Positions 45,730-54,989 of a stretch of 64,000 bases of DNA are shown here, piece after piece. Every line of letters begins with the position of its first letter. Position 1 is the stretch's first letter. This DNA is from Lysinibacillus_B sp042920265 (GTDB lineage: Bacteria; Bacillota; Bacilli; Bacillales_A; Planococcaceae), in the NCBI RefSeq assembly GCF_042920265.1, contig NZ_JBDQZI010000006.1:1-64000 (forward strand). The letters run 5' to 3'. A program made the position numbers and the translations under genes. The notes beneath the pieces were generated by a model. That model ran no database searches and was not told the DNA's origin. It saw only the letters and a program-made list of their open reading frames with translations.

Positions 45730-47349
45730 TTAAAATTTATACTTGATCGGTTCGTTCGTTATTTTTAATGCTTGTTCTAACAGTCTTTCTTTTTTCTCTT
45801 CAATTGATTCTTTTGATTTTAAATCATCCTTAATTGATTTTGTGTTGATGTTAATATCGTTCATAGCATCTTTAAATTGCTGTTTTGGTAAAAATACTAC
45901 TTTTGATTTTAATGTTTTAACTACAGCATTTAATAAATGCTTCTGTGTAAATAAACCTTCTTTCGCCCATTGACGTACAAGACGTTTTTGGAATTCTGTA
46001 GATAATAAAGATTGTTTATAATTTACCGTTTTATAAATTTTCAATGTTTTAGCTTGTAATAGGAACCAACTATTTTCAGTTGGATTTAACGTTGGTACTG
46101 TTTTTACAAGGTCACTTAACAGTACATTTACTTCTTCTAATGCTTCATCTAGTAAAATTAAATGATTGTCAGAAGCTTTTTCATTGAAATAATCAACAAG
46201 GGCTAATAAATTCTCTTTATTTTTAAAATACATTACTATTTCATCTTTTGATGGTACAGAAGACGCTGCTGCCGCAATCACTTTGATGATAGATGGTAAT
46301 AAGAAAAAATCAACCATCGTATTAATCGCTTTCGAACTGTTTTCATCAGCATATAGGTCGTGATAGATTACGTTATCACCTTCTGTTGAAAAGTAAGTGA
46401 CTAAGGCTTGACGATACATTTCTACGCCTACCATGCCGAATCTATCAAATAGCTGGTCCTGTACGTTTTTAATGAAAATCGGAATTGTTTCTGGACGCAT
46501 TTGCGTGTGGAAAAATCCATTTTGATCGGCATAATATTCGATTTCGCGACGAGCAGCTTCGCTAGGTCGAATGTTTTCTTTTTGACTTAAAACTGGATTG
46601 ATTCGAAAACCAATTACATGCTTTTTAATTTTAGACATACGCTTTTTACGAGCCTTTTCTTGATAGCCGCAATATGCGTGTAAAGTCGGCATAAATGCAG
46701 CTACGTTCGATTTCTTGAAAACTTGTCCTTCAATAAATACTTCAATTAAGTCATTAGAAATCAATACATTTAAAGCGCTCGCCAAAGAAAAGTAACTATC
46801 AATATAGTTTACCCCTTTGTGTGTGACATTGCTGTATAACGATTCAACTGTTGATTTCTTCACTACGCCGTTGATAATGCCTCGCGTAGCAATATATAAA
46901 AATAAGCGTAGCTCGTTTTTATTCAAATTTAAAACAGCTGGCGATGTATAAGCCTTTAAATTTCGTACATATGATTCCTCTGCTTTTTCTTTCCCAACTA
47001 CCACGTGGAATTTTGAATATAAAAATTCATTTTTTTGAGTTAGTAAATTTAATTCTTTTAATTCAGTGATTACACGTACTAAAGTTTTATTTTGAAAATT
47101 TAGCGCATGTTTAATTTCTTCTAACGTGCTATAAATTCGGCCATCCTTTGCAACAAAATTAATTGTATATAACATAAATTGCAATGCGCTCTTAGAAATA
47201 TCTACTGAGCCATTCGCTAACTGAAACATAATTTTTTGACTTAGTTTTGCTGTTTTTGAATTACCGACGTTATTTGAGCGATCAAACTCGTATTTAATTT
47301 GCTCATATTCATTAATTTCGTTTTTATACGCTAACATTGTCATTCTCAT
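45730..47349 (-). CDS. winged-helix protein, putative replication initiator
   Basis: A 539-residue basic soluble protein. Residues 50-120 read as a winged helix (SKSALQFMLYTINFVAKDG, then EEIKHALNFQNKTLVRVITE), and a second similar unit may lie at 140-210 (LNLNKNELRLFLYIATRG, then TLESLY-like). A basic strip KKRMSKIKKH follows near residue 240. This double winged-helix shape is that of many plasmid Rep proteins, but no family signature proves it. The case rests on its setting: an attenuator in the leader as in pIP501/pAMbeta1-type rep genes, repeats that look like iterons downstream, and a small DNA-binding gene upstream. It might instead be a plain regulator. GGAGTG precedes its ATG. Confidence 0.6.
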   Translation of the reverse strand: MRMTMLAYKNEINEYEQIKYEFDRSNNVGNSKTAKLSQKIMFQLANGSVDISKSALQFMLYTINFVAKDGRIYSTLEEIKHALNFQNKTLVRVITELKELNLLTQKNEFLYSKFHVVVGKEKAEESYVRNLKAYTSPAVLNLNKNELRLFLYIATRGIINGVVKKSTVESLYSNVTHKGVNYIDSYFSLASALNVLISNDLIEVFIEGQVFKKSNVAAFMPTLHAYCGYQEKARKKRMSKIKKHVIGFRINPVLSQKENIRPSEAARREIEYYADQNGFFHTQMRPETIPIFIKNVQDQLFDRFGMVGVEMYRQALVTYFSTEGDNVIYHDLYADENSSKAINTMVDFFLLPSIIKVIAAAASSVPSKDEIVMYFKNKENLLALVDYFNEKASDNHLILLDEALEEVNVLLSDLVKTVPTLNPTENSWFLLQAKTLKIYKTVNYKQSLLSTEFQKRLVRQWAKEGLFTQKHLLNAVVKTLKSKVVFLPKQQFKDAMNDININTKSIKDDLKSKESIEEKKERLLEQALKITNEPIKYKF

Positions 47350-47370
47350 TGCACTCCTTTTTAGTAATGA

Positions 47371-47432
47371 AAAAAGAGAACCCCGAAGCTAGCAGACACA
47401 ATCATAGTGTCTGCTTATACTTTGGGGTTCTC
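47371..47432 (-). terminator. attenuator hairpin in the Rep-like leader
   Basis: Read leftward, GAGAACCCC and GGGGTTCTC frame a second perfect stem AGCAGACAC/GTGTCTGCT, followed at once by a run of T. It ends 22 bases before the start codon of the Rep-like gene, in its own leader, so it should stop transcription of that gene unless an upstream RNA pairs differently. The same DNA could encode a small antisense RNA. Nothing else is seen in 47433-48041. Confidence 0.7.
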
Positions 47433-48041
47433 CCTTGTTTCTATATTAAATTTCGTTACGTTTATCTTCTATATTTAAAATATATCATCAAACTTTTACT
47501 TACGCAAAGAAAGAGTCTATAACCTGAACTGCAATCTTTTTAAGAAAAGTTTCACCTTTTTATCATAGAAATTTCGGAAGCAAATATTCGTTAAAAGCAG
47601 CGACACCTGAGTATTACCTCTGAATTAACTGCTACAATGATCGATGTAATTGCTGAAATTATGCAGATTTAATTACTACTTAACTTTTAACAAGATGCGG
47701 ACTAATGCTTGCTGTTTTGCTGCAAGCTTTCCGTATTGAAGATGATAATTTTAAATTTACTAGTTGTCTTATATTAAAATGTTACCTCGAAAAAATCGAC
47801 TTTGGAACAGTTTTGTTAATCTTAATTTTTTAATAGAGAACGCTTTAAATGTTCCCCATTGTCTATGTCTGTCGAATATGCTAACCTTACTTCTCATTGA
47901 GTCAGTATTGTCAATGGTTTGATGCCTTTAGTGACATAGAAAAAGGCGGACTATATACCGTATTAATAGTCCAAGTCCAATTGATTTTTTAAGCGATGCT
48001 TTTTTTACCTTCATAAAAAATTTAAAAAGTAATATCGATTT

Positions 48042-48082
48042 AAACTAAAATAGCACGAGGAATCCCCGTGCTATTTCAGTTT
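48042..48082. terminator. terminator of the 189-aa DNA-binding gene
   Basis: AAACT, AAATAGCACG and GG pair with CC, CGTGCTATTT and AGTTT in a long, nearly perfect stem that overlaps the stop codon of the gene. It is followed on the minus strand by a T-rich stretch. Confidence 0.8.
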
Positions 48083-48640
48083 ATAGTACTCTAACCCTTT
48101 ATCTACTAGTGCGCTTACTAAACCTCCCATTTTCAGATCACGCACTTCTTTTATTTCCTTTACTTTATAAAATATTTGCTCATCAAAGTACACAGACTTC
48201 TTTATAGTTTTATCCTGAAATTCTCTTGTTTTTTTATACAGTTCAAATTCCAACTCTTTGATATCTTTTGTTTCTGCTGAATCTTTTACTTTAACAGTAT
48301 TGGCATCAACAATCAGTCGGTCATATTCTTTAATCGTAATTTTCGAATACACATTTCGGGCTAATGATGCTACGTTATTACCTCCGCTATACACCCAGTT
48401 TTGCTCATCGTCTTGGACAATTGCTGCATTCGTTAATTTATTTTTTAAAGTCCTCGTATCCATGTCCAACTGTTTAGCAACTACTTCAATCGATTTACTT
48501 TTATTTAGTATCGCCATCACTTCCTCAAGTGAAACATGCATCGTTGCTGACTTGCTTTTTTTACGAGCTGTTGTCTTTTCTTCCTTTACTTCAGACTCAT
48601 TTCCTACTTCATTCCTGTTCATATGCTCTTTTTCTAGCAT
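48071..48640 (-). CDS. helix-turn-helix protein next to the Rep-like gene
   Basis: A 189-residue protein. A basic, charged N-terminus (EEKTTARKKSKSATM) leads to a helix-turn-helix (LEEVMAILNKSKSIEVVAKQ, then LDMDTRTLKNKLTNA). The C-terminal 40 residues (KKSVYFDEQIFYKVKEIKEV and on) resemble a ribbon-helix-helix dimer domain. This would fit a plasmid partition or copy-control protein. The ATG at 48640 has GGGAG nine bases before it. It lies upstream of the Rep-like gene in the same direction, but a terminator and 700 bases separate them. Confidence 0.72.
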   Translation of the reverse strand: MLEKEHMNRNEVGNESEVKEEKTTARKKSKSATMHVSLEEVMAILNKSKSIEVVAKQLDMDTRTLKNKLTNAAIVQDDEQNWVYSGGNNVASLARNVYSKITIKEYDRLIVDANTVKVKDSAETKDIKELEFELYKKTREFQDKTIKKSVYFDEQIFYKVKEIKEVRDLKMGGLVSALVDKGLEYYKLK

Positions 48641-48808
48641 TGAAATCATCTCCCTTTCCTTCTGTATATAAATATTCTAGCGACCGTTGTCTGCTATTCG
48701 AATACCTTCTAAAAGAAAAAAAACAACTAAATTTCATCTTCAAATCCGCCTGCTGCCAGAATACAATATAAAAGTTAAAAGTAAGAAATCATACTTTATG
48801 AAAAGAAA

Positions 48809-48839
48809 AAGCGTACCAAAGTAAACACTTGATACGCTT
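48809..48839 (-). terminator. terminator of the BREX operon
   Basis: Leftward, GAAGCGTATCAA pairs with TTGGTACGCTT and runs into TTTTTCTTTTC. It lies seven bases past the stop of the PC4-like gene, so it ends the whole operon. Confidence 0.85.
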
Positions 48840-48845
48840 CCATTC

Positions 48846-49061
48846 TTATAATTGTTGGATTAATGCTTTTAATGCTTCAAACTCTTCTGCCGATAAAGTA
48901 ACACCCTTTCCCATCTTTTCACGATTAGGCGCCCATTCACGGATGTCATACTTCGGTGCATTACCGTTCCAACTAATGTGGTTTAGCTCTTTCTTCCAGC
49001 CTTTTGCGGATTCAGATAATACACCAATATGCTCGACAACTTCATATTTAATTTCTGCGAT
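48846..49061 (-). CDS. PC4/YdbC-like ssDNA-binding protein with ATC start
   Basis: A 71-residue protein of the PC4/p15 family (YdbC-like): AEIKYEVVEHIGVLSES, GWKKELNHISWNG, KYDIREWAP and KMGKGVTLSAEEFEAL. The family binds single-stranded DNA as a dimer. It directly follows the SNF2-helicase stop, in the same direction. Between the in-frame TGA upstream and the homologous start there is no ATG, GTG or TTG. The family's first Met falls on ATC, four bases from the helicase TAA and just after GGGGGTG, a good ribosome site. So it starts at ATC or ATT, or is translated by re-initiation, or the start has been lost by mutation. It is the last gene of the BREX operon. Confidence 0.72.
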   Translation of the reverse strand: MAEIKYEVVEHIGVLSESAKGWKKELNHISWNGNAPKYDIREWAPNREKMGKGVTLSAEEFEALKALIQQL

Positions 49062-49063
49062 GC

Positions 49064-52000
49064 TTACACCCCCACTAATTGTTCCATTTGTATTTCTTCT
49101 ATAATGTGTCCATTCACTAATTCATAAATATAAACTGAGCCATTTAATTCTTTATAATCTTCTATAATCATTTGCTCATCCAATGCTTTTAAAGATGGTG
49201 TTACTAGAATGAAACGCGTATTACCCTCAGCTTCTTCGCTTGTGAAATCTACTAATCCATATGCCTTCTTTTCTCGAATATTTAAACGACCATTAGCATA
49301 TTCATACTGTTTAATCACCTCAGCATAGTCCGTAGGGATAATCCGCGCGGGACTGCTAATGGGCTGCACATTCAGTTGTGTAAGTGATTTAATTGATTGC
49401 AGTTGTATACTTCGTTCGCGCTCAATGTCTTCTAAACGCTCCTTACTGCGCTCTTCTAAATCTTCAATTTGTGTATACGTTTGATTGATTAAAGCACTAT
49501 TTTTATTATTTGGATTATCATCTAAATAATTCGTTAAACGTTCTTGTAATACTTGCATTTGCTCATTAAATGAACGACGTAAATATGTGCTTTTTCGATT
49601 TAAATAGTCGTCACGTTTCATTTGAACAGATTGCAGTACCTTTTTCGCTTGAATAATCGATTGACGTTTAAATGACTTGTCTTCTTCCTCGCCTATATTT
49701 TCAAATTGAAACGGTTGTTGGAATACGAAGTACGGATCGATTTGAATAAATTCACCTGAAGCTCTTTTAGCCAGTAGCATCAATTCCTGCTCCAACTCTC
49801 GACTATTCCCATCCACGACACTAACTCTACTTAATTCAATGGTTAATGGCTCACTTACATATGCCTTCACGTTACAAATCGGCAATGCCACTTGTTGCAA
49901 TTCCTGACTTGCTAATTCCATTGCTAATTTTTGTATTGGATGGTCATTTGCTATCAATGAAACATCTTCTGTTTGCTTGGATACACTTAATGCGAAACGT
50001 AAAGATTCATTTGTACGTAAAACATATTTCTTACGTTTAATCAGCTCACGAATATTTTTAGGGAAACGATCAATTCGTACTATTTTATTGTCTTGCGAGA
50101 AGTTCAACTTAATACGTGATGTTTCAAACTGTTTCACTGCAAATTCGCCATAAACTCGCGGTGGCATACTACTAATAGAAATTTCTTGATACGCTCTTCT
50201 TGCACCAGGTAGATCAAAGCTTGAGTCATCTAAACGTTCTTGTTTGGCAAGCTCTAGCAAACGCTTATGTTCATCTGATAACGTTTTTTCCATCGTTGCA
50301 ATGAGTTCATCTAAATTTTCACGTCCACTAATAGCACGTTCCATTAAATTCGCTAAATCAATATTGTTCTCTTCAAGTACCTCACCAATAAAGTCATATA
50401 CTTGGTCTTGTCCTAAATCTTCACGCATTTGATCCATCTTACTTAACAAGCGAATCAACACATCTCCTTCACGCGTATTGCTTGCAACGAGATTAAATAT
50501 AAATACTTCATTCTTTTGTCCAATACGGTGAATACGTCCCATCCGTTGCTCTAAACGGTTCGGATTCCATGGGATGTCATAGTTTATCATCTGATCACAG
50601 AACTGAAGGTTAATTGACTCTCCACCGGCATCTGTAGCCAGCATGATTTGTACATCATTACGGAATTTTTCAACTTGTTCACGACGTTGATCCATTGAGA
50701 AATTGCCGACAATCTTTGTAATTTCAGGTACATGATTTAATAATTTTCGTTCTAAGTAATACAACGTATCTTTTGATTCCGTGAAAATTAAAATTTTCTC
50801 ACCCTTAGAAAGCAGGCCATCTTCTCCAAATAATGTACCCTCTAATTCAGCATACTTAACCTCTACGTCTTGATAAACAAGACGTTCTGCTTTTTGAACT
50901 AAATCCGTCAAAATAGCAATTTCCACTCGGAGTTCCTCAATATCAATGACATCTATTTCACCTTCGAGTTGCGCTTCTACTTCCTCTTGCTCATCAATCG
51001 AAAGTTCATCATATTCAAATGGTTCAATTGATTTAACAGCCGTTAATTCTGATTCAAGTAACTCTTCTAATTTTTCTTTACGACGCTTCAACGACAAATA
51101 AACGGCATCTACAGATGAACTTAAACGACGTTGTAAAATCATCATGGCAAAAGCTACATTTGGCTTATTATTTTGCTTTGCTCTGTTAAAATGCTCCCGC
51201 GCATAAGCCGTTACTTCTTCATAAAGTTCCTGTTCCTCATAACTTAAATCAAACGCAATTGTTTTCGTTGTGCGTTTCGGGAAAAGCGGCGTTCCATCGA
51301 AATTTTTCATCGTTTCTTTTAAACGACGAATAACAAACGGATTACTCTTTTCATAAATTGAATCGCCCGTGTTCATACGTGAGAAAATATCATGGTCAAC
51401 TAAACTCATTAAATGGCGGAAATTTTCTTTATCGCCTTTGTGCGGTGTTGCCGTAAGCAGTAAACAATGCTCTGTGTGACGCAGTAAGCCTTCCCCCATT
51501 TGATAAATTTTCGTGCGGCTAATTTTTCGCTTCTTTACACCATGCGTATAGGCAGCCATTTTATGTGCCTCATCAACAATGATCAAATCAAAACTAGCCT
51601 TTATTATGTACGCTTTAATTTCTTCTCTTGCCGCCCAATAAAGTGAGGCAATAATTTTGTCATGTGCTTCGAAAGGATTCACTTCACTTGAACTATTTAA
51701 CAAACTACGGTTTACAATCGTAAAGTCTTCACCAAACTTTTCTTTCAGTTCCTCCTGCCATTGCTTTAATACGAGTGGCGGCACTAAAATCAAAACACGT
51801 TCAGCAACTTGTCTCCCCATTAATTCACGAATGAGCATTCCTGACATAATCGTCTTCCCAGCCCCTGGATCATCAGCAAGTAAATAACGCACTTGCGGCG
51901 ATTGCAGCATACGGCTATAAACAGCTTCAATTTGGTGAGGCAGTGGCATAATTTTTTTATTGCCACGTGCGCGGGATTGTGAATATTTATCTTCCGTTTT

Positions 52001-52237
52001 CAGCACATAATATTGAAGGTAATGCTGTAAGCGCTCTGCATTAAACGTACTTTCCTCTTCTTGAATATTCTCTAACTGACTTAGCTGTGCTTTATCTAAA
52101 TACTGTTCGTAATATTTATTCGTTTTGCGCCCAATAGATTCGACTAAAAACAAATCATCATCAATTTCTTCAAAATGCTTAATAACTACGATTTCTGGCC
52201 AAAATGGTCCTTTAATTATTGATCCGATTCTAAGCAT
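49064..52237 (-). CDS. brxHII-like: SNF2-family helicase of the BREX operon
   Basis: A 1057-residue superfamily 2 ATPase. DDPGAGKT is at 122-129, VDEAHKMAAY at 221-230, LLTATPHKGD follows, and the second lobe has FTESKDTLYYL, TDAGGESINLQ and QRMGRIHRIGQ. A long C-terminal region with coiled coil follows. This type is called brxHII in BREX types 3 and 5 and is close to DrmD of DISARM. It stands where BrxL usually follows PglZ in type 1. The ATG at 52237 has GTGAGG upstream. It is separated from pglZ by 138 bases with a hairpin, so its level may differ from the upstream genes. Confidence 0.88.
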   Translation of the reverse strand: MLRIGSIIKGPFWPEIVVIKHFEEIDDDLFLVESIGRKTNKYYEQYLDKAQLSQLENIQEEESTFNAERLQHYLQYYVLKTEDKYSQSRARGNKKIMPLPHQIEAVYSRMLQSPQVRYLLADDPGAGKTIMSGMLIRELMGRQVAERVLILVPPLVLKQWQEELKEKFGEDFTIVNRSLLNSSSEVNPFEAHDKIIASLYWAAREEIKAYIIKASFDLIIVDEAHKMAAYTHGVKKRKISRTKIYQMGEGLLRHTEHCLLLTATPHKGDKENFRHLMSLVDHDIFSRMNTGDSIYEKSNPFVIRRLKETMKNFDGTPLFPKRTTKTIAFDLSYEEQELYEEVTAYAREHFNRAKQNNKPNVAFAMMILQRRLSSSVDAVYLSLKRRKEKLEELLESELTAVKSIEPFEYDELSIDEQEEVEAQLEGEIDVIDIEELRVEIAILTDLVQKAERLVYQDVEVKYAELEGTLFGEDGLLSKGEKILIFTESKDTLYYLERKLLNHVPEITKIVGNFSMDQRREQVEKFRNDVQIMLATDAGGESINLQFCDQMINYDIPWNPNRLEQRMGRIHRIGQKNEVFIFNLVASNTREGDVLIRLLSKMDQMREDLGQDQVYDFIGEVLEENNIDLANLMERAISGRENLDELIATMEKTLSDEHKRLLELAKQERLDDSSFDLPGARRAYQEISISSMPPRVYGEFAVKQFETSRIKLNFSQDNKIVRIDRFPKNIRELIKRKKYVLRTNESLRFALSVSKQTEDVSLIANDHPIQKLAMELASQELQQVALPICNVKAYVSEPLTIELSRVSVVDGNSRELEQELMLLAKRASGEFIQIDPYFVFQQPFQFENIGEEEDKSFKRQSIIQAKKVLQSVQMKRDDYLNRKSTYLRRSFNEQMQVLQERLTNYLDDNPNNKNSALINQTYTQIEDLEERSKERLEDIERERSIQLQSIKSLTQLNVQPISSPARIIPTDYAEVIKQYEYANGRLNIREKKAYGLVDFTSEEAEGNTRFILVTPSLKALDEQMIIEDYKELNGSVYIYELVNGHIIEEIQMEQLVGV

Positions 52238-52322
52238 ACATATACCTCACAATATCTATGGTTTCTTACGTAAAAGTATATACTATATCCCTAATTATTG
52301 TTAATTTATTCCTGAACAGAAA

Positions 52323-52351
52323 GGCACCTTTTCACAAAATGAAGAGGTGCC
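52323..52351 (-). terminator. hairpin between pglZ and the helicase gene
   Basis: GGCACCTCTTC and GAAAAGGTGCC pair around a seven-base loop. The T run after it on the minus strand is short (TTTCTG), so it is a partial stop or an RNA-processing site. Confidence 0.6.
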
Positions 52352-52374
52352 ATGAATGTAGTCTATAATTTTAT

Positions 52375-54873
52375 TTAATACAACGCATTATACATATGAA
52401 TCGTAAACTCTGCTTCACTATAAAATACTGCTTTATTACCTTCTATTGTCGCCATTTTTAACATACATGTTTGTCCTGTTTTGTAATGTTTCTCGGTTAA
52501 GTCAAATACAAGCTTTTCCGTACGTTCATGGCTTTGACCTTGCATATTAAATGTATGTTCGACTTCGTTTGAGATACGTTCACCATTTAAATAGAATGCT
52601 AGACGAACTGTGTGTGCCATAAATTCAGTTGAAATACTTTGCTCCTGATATAGCGGTACTTCAACACGGAAGTTTTTAATAACACGCGATGGCATTGCTA
52701 CACTAATATCTACTAGAGCTGCTTGTGTCGTCCGACGATAGTCAATCAATGGTGTAATAGCTTCTTGAGGTGTTGCGCCACCGTGAACGAATTGTAAGCC
52801 ACCACCACCGATGAAGCGGTTATTGCCTTTAGCAATAGCCTTCTGCGCACCTTGTAACGTCGTAAAGCTCTCAGGGACTTCAATTGCACCATCACCAATC
52901 GATAAATTATTGCCGATGATGAAACGGCGATTGCTATCAAGCTTTTCACCTTCTACGCTCGCTACTTTCCCTGCATTTTCGACCTTTGAATTTTGGTATA
53001 AGAAACCGTGATCAGCTGTAATAAAAATGCGCTTTGCCTGCCATCTTGAAAGTAAATCAACAAGCTTACTTACATCTTGCATCGCGCGCTCTACAGCTGC
53101 ATACGTTTCACGCTCTGATTTCACCGTATCGCCCGTTGCATCAATAACATCATGATACACATAGACTAAACGTTTCCCTCTTAGCTGCTCATCTGCAGTT
53201 GCACGTGACCAAGAGGCAATGTCATCATAGCGAAATGCAACCGCTTCTGACTCTAATTTTTGTAAAATCTTGATGCGGTTTTCTAAGCCTTTCGTTGATT
53301 CACCATCTGCTAATACCGTACCATTCTGTGCAATTGTCAATGATTTATGTGGCAACAATGAAGCCATACCAAGCTGCGTATATGTCGGCATATTGGCTAC
53401 AAGCGGACTAATTGTTGCACTGCCGTTTGCGCGTGCGTCTAGTCGCTTCGCTAGCTCTGCACCTGCTTCAAATCGCAATGCATCGGAAATAATAACAAAT
53501 ACACGTGTTGATTCTTTCTCCATAATTGGCCCAATATACTCTCGGTAAAAAGCAGCTTGTTTTGGTAGCTTCCCTGCTTCCGCTTGCGCTAAAGTATAGT
53601 TTGTTTCCTCAGCTACTTTTGTTAAATACTTATTCTCGTACCAGTTCGTCAGCTTCTCAGCTAATTCATCTAACAGCTCTCGGTGATCAAGCTGCATATA
53701 GTCCATCATAAAACGACGATACGATTGATCGATGACATATAATTTATCTGCATACTGTACATATAACGGAATACGCGTATCATACTGCTTAATTAATGTT
53801 TTATGCATTGTGAAATCAACTGCATGTACTAACACTTCTAGCAGCCCTCGAATACGCTCATTTTGATTTGCCCAGTGCATTTTCAAACGATTTCGTAATA
53901 CGTTTTTCCACGTTTCTAAATTAGATGTTTGGTGTAGTAACTCTGTCGTTAACTTTTCAATCAGTAACACATCAATGACAGGGAATGTTGAAATGTCTGC
54001 ATATTGCTCGATTGGACGCTGTTGTAACAATGATGTAATGGATAATGTTTCTTCCACCTCGCGCATATATTGCTCTAACACGTGGTTACCTTTTGTTTGT
54101 AACCAATCGTCTACAAATAAAGCACTTGCATTCGCACGTGTCGTTTCATACTTTTGCTGTAGCGTCGCATCCTCAAACTGCGCATAGCGTTGGAAATGCG
54201 CATATAAAATATGCTCCATTAAATGCTGTAGCGTGTATTGTTCGATATGAACACCGAAGTACTGCCCTAATAAAATAAATAATTGCTCCTTACTAAAGCG
54301 CTTTACAATCGACTTATACAGTTCGTTGTCGTCTTCTTGTAAACCTGCCATTAGTAAGTTTTGCGCAATTTTATCCATTTCTGCAATCGGCGCACCTGTT
54401 AATACGGCAAGCATCGCATATTCAAAATCTCGCTCACTTGCTTGTAGCTTTAATACTTTTTTAAGCTTCTCTTTACGCTCAGCACTTTTGAAAAACTCTG
54501 GATACTTGCTCATCATGTCACGAAGTAATGTATCACTCACCTGTAGCTGCTCTGCAAATAACGCTGTCGTATCCGCTTTAAACTCGGTACCGTACAGCTC
54601 CATATCGAGCAAATAATTCTTTTCCTTCTCTGGCTTCGGAAAATTCGCATACAGTAAAAATGATTCGTCCTTTTTCTCCACTTCGATTTCAATTTTGAGT
54701 GAGAAAAAATTATTTCGTGTTAATTCACAAACTTGAATTGGCTGGTCTGCTAATGCCTCCCTTAACGTACCTACTGTATATTCGCCTTGTTCGTCATACC
54801 AAAATACAACAGTACGTGGCTTGTTATGTAACTCGCTCGTAATACGTTCTTTTAATAATTCCAAAATATTCAA
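52375..54873 (-). CDS. pglZ: PglZ, BREX alkaline-phosphatase-like protein
   Basis: An 832-residue protein of the PglZ family. The core has VFVIISDALRFEAGAEL (metal-binding Asp, near residue 460) and KRIFITADHGFLYQ (Asp-His metal pair, near 620), the marks of the alkaline-phosphatase fold. It is one of the two proteins common to all BREX types and is thought to set the self-versus-phage decision with PglX. The TTG at 54873 is chosen over the ATG at 54906 because AAAGGAG lies eight bases before it. Inside the operon it follows pglX after a strong hairpin. Confidence 0.92.
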   Translation of the reverse strand: MNILELLKERITSELHNKPRTVVFWYDEQGEYTVGTLREALADQPIQVCELTRNNFFSLKIEIEVEKKDESFLLYANFPKPEKEKNYLLDMELYGTEFKADTTALFAEQLQVSDTLLRDMMSKYPEFFKSAERKEKLKKVLKLQASERDFEYAMLAVLTGAPIAEMDKIAQNLLMAGLQEDDNELYKSIVKRFSKEQLFILLGQYFGVHIEQYTLQHLMEHILYAHFQRYAQFEDATLQQKYETTRANASALFVDDWLQTKGNHVLEQYMREVEETLSITSLLQQRPIEQYADISTFPVIDVLLIEKLTTELLHQTSNLETWKNVLRNRLKMHWANQNERIRGLLEVLVHAVDFTMHKTLIKQYDTRIPLYVQYADKLYVIDQSYRRFMMDYMQLDHRELLDELAEKLTNWYENKYLTKVAEETNYTLAQAEAGKLPKQAAFYREYIGPIMEKESTRVFVIISDALRFEAGAELAKRLDARANGSATISPLVANMPTYTQLGMASLLPHKSLTIAQNGTVLADGESTKGLENRIKILQKLESEAVAFRYDDIASWSRATADEQLRGKRLVYVYHDVIDATGDTVKSERETYAAVERAMQDVSKLVDLLSRWQAKRIFITADHGFLYQNSKVENAGKVASVEGEKLDSNRRFIIGNNLSIGDGAIEVPESFTTLQGAQKAIAKGNNRFIGGGGLQFVHGGATPQEAITPLIDYRRTTQAALVDISVAMPSRVIKNFRVEVPLYQEQSISTEFMAHTVRLAFYLNGERISNEVEHTFNMQGQSHERTEKLVFDLTEKHYKTGQTCMLKMATIEGNKAVFYSEAEFTIHMYNALY

Positions 54874-54943
54874 TGGTGTTACTCCTTTCTTATAACGGTC
54901 AAACATAGTACGTCTATTAAACCTATAAAATTTAACCTTTTAA

Positions 54944-54976
54944 AAAACACAGTACTTCAAAAGAGTACTGTGTTTT
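54944..54976. terminator. terminator-like hairpin between pglX and pglZ
   Basis: AAAACACAGTACT and AGTACTGTGTTTT form a 13-bp perfect stem with a seven-base loop, with T runs on both sides. On the minus strand it would stop most transcripts between pglX and pglZ. Confidence 0.75.
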
Positions 54977-54989
54977 ATTTTTATATGCA

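Noticed and set aside
49064..52237. DISARM system (DrmD)
   Set aside because: The helicase is DrmD-like, but drmA, drmB, drmC and the DISARM methylases are absent; pglZ and brxABC fix it as BREX.
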